From: an uncultured Bacteroidales bacterium
Lineage (GTDB): Bacteria > Bacteroidota > Bacteroidia > Bacteroidales > UBA3824
Direction: 5' to 3'
Length of the DNA stretch: 33,524 nt
NCBI GenBank assembly: GCA_905234655.1
Contig: CAJOJG010000038.1
Span: 1 to 33,524 of the forward strand
In this document: in pieces, positions 24,549 to 33,049 of the stretch
Numbering within the stretch: the first letter of the stretch is position 1
Layout of the letters: each line of letters starts with the position of its first letter
The notes under the pieces: model-generated
What the model was told of the DNA's origin: nothing
The model's input: only the letters and a program-made list of their open reading frames with translations
Databases searched by the model: none
Program-made: the position numbers and the translations under genes

Positions 24549-25076
24549 ATGGCAAAGAAAAATTTTAAGGGAGGCCTTGACAGCCTGATAGAAAACTCAC
24601 TCGGTATTAAGAAGTCTGGACGCAAAGGCGAGATGAAAGGCAACCCTGTGGACCTTATCAAACCAGAACAGTCCGAAGAAGACGACGACGAGATTCTGTC
24701 CAAGCCACGCTCCACCCAGCCGGCACCGACAGCCCCCGCCCAATCATCCGACACCGTCCAACAACCTGCCACAGTCGAACAACCACAGACTGACACAGCA
24801 GAACCACAAACTATTGCCGTTGAAACACAACCAACCGTTGAACCACAGCCAGTTACTGAACCCGCCACACAAAAAACTGTCGTCAACATCAACTTGGAAG
24901 CTGACGCTGACGACAATACAACGATTGCGTACTTGAAAGAGATGATTGCAGACTTACGCCATGAGTTGTTCCTGTGGCGCAACGGTGAAATTAACGTCCA
25001 AACTTTCAACGCCACTCTCCACACCCACGGCCTTAAATACAACCCCGAAAATAACGAAATCGAAATTTTCGATTAA
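24549..25076 (+). CDS. ParA-partner protein with Spo0J-like N-terminal tip, no ParB domain
   Basis: The 175-residue product starts MAKKNFKGGLDSLIENSLG, close in pattern to the start of ParB/Spo0J proteins (KK-x-LG[KR]GLDAL), where this tip stimulates the ParA ATPase. A basic patch follows (KKSGRKGEMKG). The middle, about residues 40-115, is disordered and rich in Pro, Gln, Thr and Glu. The last 55 residues are folded-looking, with a helix TIAYLKEMIADLRHELFLW and a beta-like end (NPENNEIEIFD). There is no helix-turn-helix or CTP-binding ParB motif. It is read together with parA (18-base gap). An adaptor or cargo linker for the ATPase is the natural inference. I recall similar small genes after parA in Bacteroidota but know no described function. 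Confidence 0.85.
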   Translation: MAKKNFKGGLDSLIENSLGIKKSGRKGEMKGNPVDLIKPEQSEEDDDEILSKPRSTQPAPTAPAQSSDTVQQPATVEQPQTDTAEPQTIAVETQPTVEPQPVTEPATQKTVVNINLEADADDNTTIAYLKEMIADLRHELFLWRNGEINVQTFNATLHTHGLKYNPENNEIEIFD

Positions 25077-25087
25077 TTACACAAAAA

Positions 25088-25142
25088 CGCCTTTGGGGAC
25101 AATCCCTACCGATGCCTTGGGACAGAATACTATCCCAAAGCG
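25088..25142. terminator. hairpin between convergent genes
   Basis: CGCCTTTGGG (25088-25097) pairs with CCCAAAGCG (25134-25142) with one bulge, and an inner TTGGGA/TCCCAA pair can form an alternative stem. The right arm overlaps the last codons of the minus-strand gene. It probably ends the parA transcript. Confidence 0.55.
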
Positions 25143-27163
25143 TCAGAATTTGGGTCATTGAAGTCTTCGCCGTCCTTGAGACCGTTCTTCACAAACTGTT
25201 CGTCTTGGTGCATTTCGCCAGAGGGTTCGCCGTCGATGACGTCCTCGGACACAATCTCTGTCAGCTCAATGTCCGGCTTGAATCCAGCACTTTCCTGCTG
25301 TTCTTTAGCAATTTCGCGCATTTCTTGTTCGGTGTATATTTTTATTATTTTGGGCAAGTCTTCGTCCTCGTCAACGTCCGTGGTTGTCGTCGTCGTGGTG
25401 GTTGTCGTGACAGTCGTCGTTGTGACTACCTCAACTTCATCGTCGTCATCTTCAAAATCCAACGGCACTCCCGAACCGAGCGATTCGTCAACGTCCTCAA
25501 TGTCCACAACTTCAACTTCTTCCTTCTCCCCTGCCTTCTCTGCCGGTTCAACCTCCACAGTATCCTCCGTCTCCTCCTCTGCCGGTTCTTCGGAATCCGT
25601 CGAATCATAATACTGCGCAAGGATTGACTCGTCGATTTCATCATTGTCATCAGGCTCAGGAACTTCATCGTCTAAGTCCGATTCTTGGGTTTCATCCTCA
25701 TTAGCAGCCACTTGTACTTCGTTGGTGTTGTCGATTACCTCAACATTGTCGTCGGCTTTTTCAACAGCAGATTCGACTTTTTCGTCAGAATTTTCAACGA
25801 CTGTCACCTCGACTTTTTCGTCGGAATTTTCAACGGCAAGTTCTTCGGTTTTGTCCTCATCGTCAGTCGGCGTGGTTTCATCCTCATCTTTCTGACTTTC
25901 GCCGTCATTCTTAACTTCATCTTCATTCTGACCATCATCATCCTTCTCAAACATCACAACCGTCTGCTCGTCGTCAGTCGCTACGGCATCGTCGGTCGTT
26001 ATAGTGGCGGCAACGTCGTCAGTTGTAGCGGAATCATCGGACGATGTTGTTGTGGTGGTCGTCGTGGTAGTTGTTGTGGTGGTAGTGGTCGTCGTGGTGA
26101 AAGTATCACCGGAATCGTTGACAACTACAGTTTCAGTCTCAGTACTTTCGTCCGTGGTCGGGTCTACAACAACTACAACGCGGTCGGCTTGTGTGGCGGT
26201 GTCGTCTGTTTCGTCAACGACAACAACTTTTGAAAGATTCTCGGTTGTGACATTCTCCTCCTCGGTCGTCACGGTCGTGGTAATCTTGGAGGTCTCCAAG
26301 TCGTAGGACACAACCTTCTCGTAGTCGTCGGCGTAGAGTTCAAACTGGCTCGACAACGACCATATACGATACCAAACCCTCAAAATGATGAAAACCTGTT
26401 GAACCAGGAACATTATCACGATGCCCCAAACGGTGTTCATGCCGACGTGGTCAAAGGTCAACTTGTACAGCACCAATGTCAACAGCGGCGCAACAAGCAG
26501 CAGCGCATAGAGGAAATATGTCTTCAAGAAGTTACGGAACACAAATTGGGTCGCCTTGCCGATTGCCTTCAAGACGCGGCTCGTGCGCTCCATTTCCATG
26601 TAAAACTTCGCATAGTCCGAAATCATCAACAGCAGCACTACCGCACACGCAACGATGAACGCCGCAACGCCATACGCCCAAAACAGTGGCGTTTCCGTGA
26701 CAACATTGTCAAAAAGCGACAGCACAAACGACGCGACACCGAACAGTATCAATGCTGTAATGACCTGTAACACAATCATTATCACGTCGCACAAGAGGAA
26801 GCGGAAGAAGTTGACACCCGCACCGGCGAAGAATGTCGATGTCGAGTAGTCTTCCTTGTTGAAGGTGCGCACTATGCCGCCCACGAAGAAAATCATCAGC
26901 AGCCAGAATATCAACACCAAAAACCGCCCTTGGCTCAAAATCGACTCAAGGTTCCAGGAATGTGAGTTGACAAGTTCCTTGTACATCGTGTAATCCAATG
27001 TCTTCGAGACCATGCTCGACCCGACAGCCGTCTTGAACGAGAAGAAGAACGGCAACGCGAGCGACAGCCCGAGTAACAGCGTGATGCCAAATATCAGGAG
27101 AATCATCTTTGGATGGCGCAACGAGTTTTTGAATCCCCTGCCGTATGCTTTGATAATGTTCAT
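25130..27163 (-). CDS. six-helix membrane protein with long Thr/acidic low-complexity cytosolic or periplasmic tail
   Basis: The 677-residue protein has an N-terminal half with six hydrophobic helices (MILLIFGITLLLGLSLALPF, FLVLIFWLLMIFFVGGIV, VIMIVLQVITALILFGVASF, GVAAFIVACAVVLLLMI, FLYALLLVAPLLTLVLY, VWGIVIMFLVQQVFIILRVW). From about residue 285 on it is low complexity: Thr/Val/Glu stretches, about 18 Thr in a row near 26043-26098, a Val-Glu-Asn-Ser-Asp-Glu-Lys-Val repeat (25745-25835), Glu/Asp-rich segments, and a second Thr run near 25370-25420. The end is charged and ordinary (EMREIAKEQQESAG, then FKPDIELTE). I do not recognise a named family; the membrane half resembles DUF-type Bacteroidota proteins. 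It is 47 bases after the M1 peptidase gene. Confidence 0.85.
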   Translation of the reverse strand: MNIIKAYGRGFKNSLRHPKMILLIFGITLLLGLSLALPFFFSFKTAVGSSMVSKTLDYTMYKELVNSHSWNLESILSQGRFLVLIFWLLMIFFVGGIVRTFNKEDYSTSTFFAGAGVNFFRFLLCDVIMIVLQVITALILFGVASFVLSLFDNVVTETPLFWAYGVAAFIVACAVVLLLMISDYAKFYMEMERTSRVLKAIGKATQFVFRNFLKTYFLYALLLVAPLLTLVLYKLTFDHVGMNTVWGIVIMFLVQQVFIILRVWYRIWSLSSQFELYADDYEKVVSYDLETSKITTTVTTEEENVTTENLSKVVVVDETDDTATQADRVVVVVDPTTDESTETETVVVNDSGDTFTTTTTTTTTTTTTTTTTTSSDDSATTDDVAATITTDDAVATDDEQTVVMFEKDDDGQNEDEVKNDGESQKDEDETTPTDDEDKTEELAVENSDEKVEVTVVENSDEKVESAVEKADDNVEVIDNTNEVQVAANEDETQESDLDDEVPEPDDNDEIDESILAQYYDSTDSEEPAEEETEDTVEVEPAEKAGEKEEVEVVDIEDVDESLGSGVPLDFEDDDDEVEVVTTTTVTTTTTTTTTTDVDEDEDLPKIIKIYTEQEMREIAKEQQESAGFKPDIELTEIVSEDVIDGEPSGEMHQDEQFVKNGLKDGEDFNDPNSDALG
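25370..25430 (-). repeat. second Thr-coding trinucleotide run (ACN repeats)
   Basis: On the minus strand this stretch is almost pure ACA/ACG/ACC/ACT with one or two GTC/GTT, encoding roughly TTTTVTTTTTTTTTT. The codons are mixed, so it is less slippage-prone than a pure repeat. Confidence 0.75.
26043..26098 (-). repeat. long Thr-coding trinucleotide run (about 18 Thr)
   Basis: On the minus strand a run of ACC/ACA/ACG/ACT codons encodes about 18 consecutive Thr in the membrane protein's tail. Mixed synonymous codons suggest selection for Thr, not simple slippage. Confidence 0.85.
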
Positions 27164-27210
27164 CTGTGTATTAGATTTAGTTGCGAGTTTTATTTTTTTT
27201 CTAAAAAGGT

Positions 27211-29205
27211 TTAAGCGAAGAACGCTATTGACTGGAATATGTTCTCAAGCCAGAACAGGAACTTGACAGCGTATTTCCATACTGGGTTCGACACTGAACC
27301 GTTTGATACCGAGTTGTTTACGTAATCGATGTCACAGGCAATCTTGTTGTCCGGGTCGATTTGTGCGGAAACGACAGGGCTTGTAGTGTCGAGTATGAAC
27401 TCCTTGCACCGCGCCTTGCCGTCCCAGTTGAGGAGTTTTGTAGTGCCGTCCTTGAACGTCACAAGCACCTCGACGGGCATTACCATTGTGCCCATGCGCT
27501 GTACGTAAATCGAGGAGCGCATCTCGGAAGCAGTGTCAGTGTCCACGAAAAGTTTTTCGATGCCGGTGTCGAAGAATCCATGTTTTGTGCCGGTGAAACG
27601 GCGGTTGACAATTTTTGTGAGTTTATAGTCACAAACCTCGTCCGTGCGCAGCATCGAGTCGAAGAACCAGTTGAGGTTAGTGCCGAGCGTGGGGTTGTTC
27701 ATCTTGGAGACCTCCTCATTAATCGACGCCACAAAATCACGTCCCGATGGGTGTTTGAACATGAATTTTGAATAATAGTTCTTCATCGCATTGTTAAAAT
27801 GCTCCTCGCCCATCAAGCCCTTCAAAGTCTGCATCATCGTGCTGGCCTTGTCGTAAGCCATTGTGCTATAGGTGTACGACGGATATTTCCAAACGGGATT
27901 GTCGATGGTGGCGATTGCTGGATTGTAGCTTTGGGTGTATGACAGGCGGTTATGCTCGGAGCTGTTGACCTTATAGCCAAAGAAATTGACGAGCGAGCCT
28001 TCGCCATAATACTCGTCCATAATCTGCCCCTCGTAGAACTGGGTAATGCCCTCGTCAAGCCATGCCTCCTCAAACTCGTTTGTGGCGACTACAGCCATGA
28101 AATAGTTGTGGACAAATTCGTGTATCACAGTCGATTCCATGTAGCGTATGCCGGACGGGACGTTCTTGAATGTGTTTGTGGTTATGAACATCGGATATTC
28201 CATGCCGCCTGCGCGCGAGGCATAATACGGAACGTCTACAATCGTGATTTGAGGGTAAGGATACTCGCCGACATTCTTCTCCATGTACTCCATGGCGTGC
28301 TTTATGGCGTCGATGTAACGCTCAGTCTCACTGCCATGTTCGGGCATGTAGAGGAGCTTGATGCCCTTGTTGTTGAATGTGTCGGTAATGACATTATAAC
28401 GCGGGGAGGCTGTCCAGGCGAAGTCAATCACGTCGTTTGCGTGGAACTTATAAATCCTTGTGCCATCGTGGGTCGTAGCCTCGTAGGTCTCCACGCCGGT
28501 AGCGCCGACTTTGTATTTTTCAGGGACAGTAATGGACACGTCATATGTGCCGAAGTCAGCGTAAAATTCTGAATTATAATGGAATTGGTGACAGTTCCAA
28601 CCGCCTTTCTTGCGCTGCCTCATGCCTTTTGGCTCGTACACGCCGAGTTTCGGGAACCACTGGGCTACCATGTAAAAGTCGCCGCGCTCATAGCCGGTGC
28701 GCACGAGGATTTTGGGGAGTTTGGAGAGGAATGAAACCTGGATTTTGACCTGCTCGCCCGGCATGATTTTCTTGGGGAGCTTGACGGACATGACAGTCTG
28801 GTCGGCAGCGTTGCCGTCGTCGGGCTGCGCATACTTCAAGTCCTGTGTAAGCGGCTCACCGTCAACGACAATCATGCGTGTGATGTCGATATATCCCATT
28901 TCATTTTCCGCAGGGTACTCGCCAAGGTTATAGCCCTCGTTAAACGCACTTTCGCGGAAGAAGGTGCTGTTGGAGTTCTTGAAAGCATTGAGGTAGGTAT
29001 GGAACATGAGCTCCGAAATCGTGTCTTTAGACGTATTTCGCCATGTTATGACCTCCACGCCCGAGACCATCTTGGCGTCCGTGTCAAGCCTGGCTTCGAT
29101 GTCGTAAGAGGCAACTTGTGTAGTCCTGTTGGGCGTATAAACGTCCTGAGCCACAGCGCACAACGCCATCGCGGAGAACATCGCCGATAACAATATTTTT
29201 CTCAT
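27211..29205 (-). CDS. secreted M1-family zinc metallopeptidase
   Basis: From the ATG at 29205 the product has 664 residues with a signal peptide (MRKILLSAMFSAMALCAVAQ). The upstream in-frame start at 29313 would put a non-signal extension in front and is rejected. A beta-sandwich N-terminal domain is followed by the gluzincin site: His362-Glu363-x-x-His366 (VIHEFVHNYF), then 18 residues and Glu385 (AWLDEGITQF). The exopeptidase loop, usually G-[AG]-M-E-N, reads GGMEYP. A Tyr lies in the catalytic domain after this. The C-terminus ends in a hydrophobic, aromatic tail (FLFWLENIFQSIAFF). It is probably periplasmic or surface bound, with broad aminopeptidase-like activity. It precedes the low-complexity membrane protein gene by 47 bases. 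Confidence 0.92.
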   Translation of the reverse strand: MRKILLSAMFSAMALCAVAQDVYTPNRTTQVASYDIEARLDTDAKMVSGVEVITWRNTSKDTISELMFHTYLNAFKNSNSTFFRESAFNEGYNLGEYPAENEMGYIDITRMIVVDGEPLTQDLKYAQPDDGNAADQTVMSVKLPKKIMPGEQVKIQVSFLSKLPKILVRTGYERGDFYMVAQWFPKLGVYEPKGMRQRKKGGWNCHQFHYNSEFYADFGTYDVSITVPEKYKVGATGVETYEATTHDGTRIYKFHANDVIDFAWTASPRYNVITDTFNNKGIKLLYMPEHGSETERYIDAIKHAMEYMEKNVGEYPYPQITIVDVPYYASRAGGMEYPMFITTNTFKNVPSGIRYMESTVIHEFVHNYFMAVVATNEFEEAWLDEGITQFYEGQIMDEYYGEGSLVNFFGYKVNSSEHNRLSYTQSYNPAIATIDNPVWKYPSYTYSTMAYDKASTMMQTLKGLMGEEHFNNAMKNYYSKFMFKHPSGRDFVASINEEVSKMNNPTLGTNLNWFFDSMLRTDEVCDYKLTKIVNRRFTGTKHGFFDTGIEKLFVDTDTASEMRSSIYVQRMGTMVMPVEVLVTFKDGTTKLLNWDGKARCKEFILDTTSPVVSAQIDPDNKIACDIDYVNNSVSNGSVSNPVWKYAVKFLFWLENIFQSIAFFA

Positions 29206-29253
29206 ATCAGAATTTAGATGTTTTGTGACGGTTAATACCGAATGTACATGTGG

Positions 29254-29285
29254 TAAAAGTAATGCTTTTAGACCGAACTGCAAAA
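29254..29285 (-). promoter_or_regulatory. possible promoter for the M1 peptidase gene
   Basis: On the minus strand TTTTG (29281-29285) and TACTTTTA (29254-29261) are 19 bases apart; the last base departs from TAnnTTTG. It would give a leader of about 40 bases to ATG 29205. A TAAAAG/CTTTTA hairpin overlaps the -7 box. Confidence 0.35.
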
Positions 29286-29331
29286 AATTTTTTACACTTT
29301 TTTTGCATTTCATCTAAAAAAATCATCATTA

Positions 29332-32181
29332 TCAGAACGGCAAGGACAATGTGAAGGCGGTCTCTGTGCCTTCTAAGCCGTTCTTTTTCAAGCCTTTCGC
29401 CACCGATATTCCGGCTGTGATATTGTAGTTAAGCCTTAGCACACAAAAATCGGCAAGCACCTTCGCTCCGACCGAGGCGTAGTCGTACCGCTGACGGAAA
29501 ATCTCGCCCCGCGCAAGGTCGCCGTACACGCCGCCACGGAATCTTTTTACCCACACAACACTCGGTATACCGATGTCAGGGTAGCCGAGCGGGAACGCAT
29601 ATTCTGCGCTCAAGCGTGAAAACGTCTGCATCCTCGTCGACGAATAGCCACGCAGGTCAAACGCCGTGTGGTCAAACAGATACAGCGACGAAAGATTCTG
29701 ACTTTGGTTTTGGCTGATGGCGTTGCCGCCAAGCGTCAGGTAGTTCTGCCTGAAAATACCCGGCACTGTCACCGAGGCGGACAGTAAGAGCATTGACGCG
29801 TCCCTTGCGCCGGAGAGCGACTGGTAGGCAGAACCCGACAGCGCGACCGACAATGGACTCTTAAAATCACGGTACGCAGAATGGCTTGACCATGAGTAAG
29901 ATAACGAGCCGGACATCACTGTCATCTTGCCGTCCGGATAGTCCTCAAACGACGATATTGGCTTGCCCGAGAGGTCGTGGACTTGAAGCGAAGCCCCGAC
30001 GTTCAGCGACTGCGAATACCACAACCGCGAGAAGTTAAGTGGCAGTGAGACTGAGACTTTGTAGATATTCTCACGCCATTTGTAGTCGACATACCTGAAC
30101 TTGCCAAAGCCGGTCTGTGTCAGGAACTTGTCGCCATTATCGCCGAGCGACGCGGCAAAACTAATCACAGGGTAAAAGCCATAGTAACTAATGCCGACAT
30201 CAGTCCGCCATACGCCTGGGTCGCGGTCGTATGTCTCTGTGACTGAAGCGAATATGGTTTCGAGATTGTTGGCAGTGGAGAGATTGATGCTTATCATGTC
30301 CTCACCCCAGTTAGGCATCAGCCCCAACGGACGGAAGGGATCGGCAAACTGGCTGTAAGGTTTTGATTTTGAAAGGATTGTGGTGTCAGGCAGTTCCGTC
30401 GCAATTCGGTCAAGCACTCCGGCTGGCTCTTTGGAAAGCATCGGCGCAAAGTATTCAAGTTTTTTTGACTTCATCGCCGCCACCTTCTCGTCAGCCTTGC
30501 AATATGCTATGTCATAGCCGTTTGCGGTGTACTGTGAGAAATAAAGCACACCGTCCGCACTCGAAATGTCGGTCACGCCGTATTTTGAGTTTGTGACCTG
30601 CACAGGCTCGCCGCCGGAAATCGCGACGCGGTGTACATTGTCGATGCCGGATATATCGGACACATAATATATATATGCGCCGTCCTCACTGACCATGATG
30701 TCGGAGATATTTTCTGGCGACGGGGCGGTTATGTCGTTGGCTACCATTGTGTTGAGGTCGAGGAGACGGAGCGTGTTGCGGTCGCCATAATTGGAAATGA
30801 ACACGACTTTGTCCTCGCTGACAAAATTTGGACATCTTATATATTCAAGCGGACGGCTGTAAAACGCCTTGAGGATTTCGGTTGAATAGCCAGTGCCGCT
30901 CCTCCTCAAAGCCATCACAACAAGCCTGCACACGCGATCGTCCGAAAAATCGACCGCTACAATCTTGCTGCCGCCGGGCGACAGATACGGATTGCCATAT
31001 TTGGACTTTTGGGTGACGATGTGGTAACTTCCAGTCCCGATGTCAAAAACTGCAATGTCAGAATAACTGCGCAATGTCCACCTCACGTCGGGAACCGTTG
31101 TGTTATAGACGATTACACGTCCGTCAGTGTCAAAATCCGAGGCTTCAGTATGTCCAAGGACTTTATACTCGCGTCCGTGGCTGTCCATAAGCACAAAGCG
31201 TGATGCCTTTGACAATGAGGACTTTACGCAAAGTATGCTGTCCTTGCCGATGTGATACGGCGAAAGATAGTTTGTGTAGATGCGCCTTGAAGGGTTTGTG
31301 ACTGTGGGATAGGACTTTACGTGAGCCTCATCAGCGCGCTGTGCATACTGGTTGCGCAGGTCGGAGAATGTGGCCTCATACCCACCGGCAAGGCTCTCGC
31401 CCGTGAAATGCTTATACCCACATCCAAATGCAAACGGCCACACAGAGTACCAGGACTGGCGTTTTGAGATTTTTGTGAAAATATCCGCGCCGTGCCGACG
31501 TTTTGCGCCAGTGACAAGCATGTAGCCCACAGGATAATGGTTGGGCACGAAGTCACGGTATGAGCGGTGGACTATTTTGTCATACGGATAGAGTTTGCCA
31601 CGCTCCATGACCATCGCCGACAGCGGAGCGTCAAAAGACGCAGACCTGCCCCTGCCCTGGCTCGACAGCACAGTCTCGGCATACACAGCGTCGCCTTCGT
31701 AGAACCACTGTGGGACCGAATACATCAACGCGCTCCAACCAAGGTAGCCAAAAACGCAATGTGCGGCGCGCGTCAACCCCCGATCCATCATCCTGTACTG
31801 CACAATATGCCGGTACTCGTGCGTCAGGAGGTTCTGATACCATTCCGCAGAGCCGAGCGTGGTGCTTTCCATCGGACGCGAGTAGAGCATCATTTTGTAA
31901 GGCGACAGCGACGTGTAGCCGTTGGACGTGTTTGAGGTTGTAGAAACGACAACCGGCATCTTCTTCGGCAAAAGCCCGATGTTGACCGTGTCAGCCTTGA
32001 CGACATAATCAAGCCCCGTGGCAAGCCGCGCCGCGTCGAACCCCAAATATGACGGATATATGATTTTAGCATTGTCGGTCTTTATGACACGCCACTTTAA
32101 CGAAAATGGATGCTGCCCCGGAGCAATGACCGGCGACAACACGCATACGAGAATTATTAAAAATACTTTCTTTGTCCACAT
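29332..32181 (-). CDS. secreted HEYRH metallopeptidase-like / beta-propeller / outer-membrane barrel fusion
   Basis: The 949-residue protein has a signal peptide (KKVFLIILVCVLSPVIAPGQ). A gluzincin-like site follows, His121-Glu122-x-x-His125 (LLTHEYRHIVQY), with candidate third ligands Glu162 and Glu169 (WFYEGDAVYAE). Residues about 290-580 carry repeated strand patterns of a TolB/WD-like propeller (ICVKSSLSKASRFVLMDSHG, PYLSPGGSKIVAVDFSDD, ISDIMVSEDGAYIYYVSDISG). The last 300 residues alternate polar and apolar strands and end in LSLPF, as in outer-membrane barrels of the BamA/surface-antigen type. So it should sit in the outer membrane with a soluble protease-like domain. Relatives of parts of it exist in Bacteroidota; I know no described function. 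It is 38 bases downstream of ftsE. Confidence 0.87.
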   Translation of the reverse strand: MWTKKVFLIILVCVLSPVIAPGQHPFSLKWRVIKTDNAKIIYPSYLGFDAARLATGLDYVVKADTVNIGLLPKKMPVVVSTTSNTSNGYTSLSPYKMMLYSRPMESTTLGSAEWYQNLLTHEYRHIVQYRMMDRGLTRAAHCVFGYLGWSALMYSVPQWFYEGDAVYAETVLSSQGRGRSASFDAPLSAMVMERGKLYPYDKIVHRSYRDFVPNHYPVGYMLVTGAKRRHGADIFTKISKRQSWYSVWPFAFGCGYKHFTGESLAGGYEATFSDLRNQYAQRADEAHVKSYPTVTNPSRRIYTNYLSPYHIGKDSILCVKSSLSKASRFVLMDSHGREYKVLGHTEASDFDTDGRVIVYNTTVPDVRWTLRSYSDIAVFDIGTGSYHIVTQKSKYGNPYLSPGGSKIVAVDFSDDRVCRLVVMALRRSGTGYSTEILKAFYSRPLEYIRCPNFVSEDKVVFISNYGDRNTLRLLDLNTMVANDITAPSPENISDIMVSEDGAYIYYVSDISGIDNVHRVAISGGEPVQVTNSKYGVTDISSADGVLYFSQYTANGYDIAYCKADEKVAAMKSKKLEYFAPMLSKEPAGVLDRIATELPDTTILSKSKPYSQFADPFRPLGLMPNWGEDMISINLSTANNLETIFASVTETYDRDPGVWRTDVGISYYGFYPVISFAASLGDNGDKFLTQTGFGKFRYVDYKWRENIYKVSVSLPLNFSRLWYSQSLNVGASLQVHDLSGKPISSFEDYPDGKMTVMSGSLSYSWSSHSAYRDFKSPLSVALSGSAYQSLSGARDASMLLLSASVTVPGIFRQNYLTLGGNAISQNQSQNLSSLYLFDHTAFDLRGYSSTRMQTFSRLSAEYAFPLGYPDIGIPSVVWVKRFRGGVYGDLARGEIFRQRYDYASVGAKVLADFCVLRLNYNITAGISVAKGLKKNGLEGTETAFTLSLPF

Positions 32182-32219
32182 TATAATAAAATATGTTTGA
32201 TGGCAAACGTCCGTTGTGC

Positions 32220-32891
32220 TTATTCGACAATAGTTCCGTCCTGAATCCTGAGCGTGCGGTGCTCAAAACCACGGAAGACCGCCTCGTCGTGCGTCGCCAC
32301 AATGACCGCCGCCCCTTCCCTCGTCAACAAGTGGAGCAGCGACGCGATATGCAACGCGGAGGCTTCGTCAAGATTGCCCGTCGGCTCGTCGGCGATGACA
32401 AGTTCGGGGTTACAAACTATCGCCCGCGCTATCGCCACACTCTGACGCTCGCCGCCGGAAAGCATGTGAGGGAATGTGTTTTCTTTACCGACAATGCCCA
32501 CACGCTCAAGGACTTGCGATATGTAACGCGAACTCTCGTACGGCGTCTTGAACCCCAACGAATCTATGACAAACCGAAGATTGTCCTCGACAGTCTTATT
32601 GTCAAAGAGTTGGTACTCCTGAAAAACAATGCCCATTCGCCTTCTGAGCTTGGAGATTTTGCGGTCGGGAAGTCCCTTGAGGTCAAAGTCGAGAACCCTC
32701 GCCCTGCCTCCCGCAATCGGCAAATCCGCGTACAAGGTCTTGAACAATGACGACTTGCCAGTCCCGATAGGGCCTTCTATCGTCACCATCTCGCCAGATT
32801 TAATGGCGAAACATACATTTTCCAGTATCTTAACACCGCCACGCTCTATCGCGACATCGGAATATTCAACCAAAGTAGCCATTTTTTCCAT
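32220..32891 (-). CDS. ftsE: FtsE-like ABC transporter ATP-binding protein
   Basis: The 223-residue ATPase has Walker A GPIGTGKSS (near residues 37-45), the Q-loop in VFQEYQLFDN, signature LSGGERQ, Walker B LVIADEPTGNLD and the H-loop His in VATHDEAV. The start and the phrase LFKTLYADLPI match Bacteroidota FtsE, which with FtsX regulates cell-wall hydrolases at division. No ftsX lies next to it; in Bacteroidota the two are often apart. The start is the ATG at 32891 (MEKMATLVEYSD) or 32882 (MATLVEYSD). Both fit a -7 box at 32911-32918; a still earlier frame start at 32954 lies upstream of that box and is rejected. Another lipoprotein-export-like ABC ATPase is the alternative name. Confidence 0.88.
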   Translation of the reverse strand: MEKMATLVEYSDVAIERGGVKILENVCFAIKSGEMVTIEGPIGTGKSSLFKTLYADLPIAGGRARVLDFDLKGLPDRKISKLRRRMGIVFQEYQLFDNKTVEDNLRFVIDSLGFKTPYESSRYISQVLERVGIVGKENTFPHMLSGGERQSVAIARAIVCNPELVIADEPTGNLDEASALHIASLLHLLTREGAAVIVATHDEAVFRGFEHRTLRIQDGTIVE

Positions 32892-32910
32892 TTCTAAAGC
32901 TTTGAGATTG

Positions 32911-32918
32911 CAAATGTA
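32911..32918 (-). promoter_or_regulatory. -7 box for ftsE
   Basis: TACATTTG on the minus strand fits TAnnTTTG and places the transcript start near 32904, just before the two candidate ATGs. The -33 element is not clear. Confidence 0.5.
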
Positions 32919-32966
32919 ATAAAAAATTATAAAATAAAAAGAATTTATAGCCAATTTGCAAAAAAA

Positions 32967-33020
32967 ACGGACAGAATGGATTATTTTCTAAATGACAAAC
33001 AATCCATCTGTCCGTTTTTC
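32967..33020. terminator. strong intrinsic terminator
   Basis: ACGGACAGAATGGATT (32967-32982) pairs with AATCCATCTGTCCGT (33001-33015) with one bulged A. An A-run precedes and a T-run follows, so it can act on both strands. It ends the minus-strand transcript that contains the glycosyltransferase gene, just before the ftsE promoter. Confidence 0.85.
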
Positions 33021-33049
33021 AAAAATCTTATCGCAATATTTTTGTCGCT

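Noticed and set aside
26043..26098. Trinucleotide run considered as a phase-variable slippage tract
   Set aside because: The codons are mixed ACN, not a pure repeat, and any change in multiples of three would not switch the gene off.
25685..26233. Plus-strand ORF and neighbouring Ser/Val-rich plus ORFs
   Set aside because: They are complements of the Thr/Glu-rich tail; their low complexity follows from the minus-strand repeats.
29205..29313. Upstream extension of the M1 peptidase to 29313
   Set aside because: It would bury the clear signal peptide starting at 29205, and a possible promoter lies within it.
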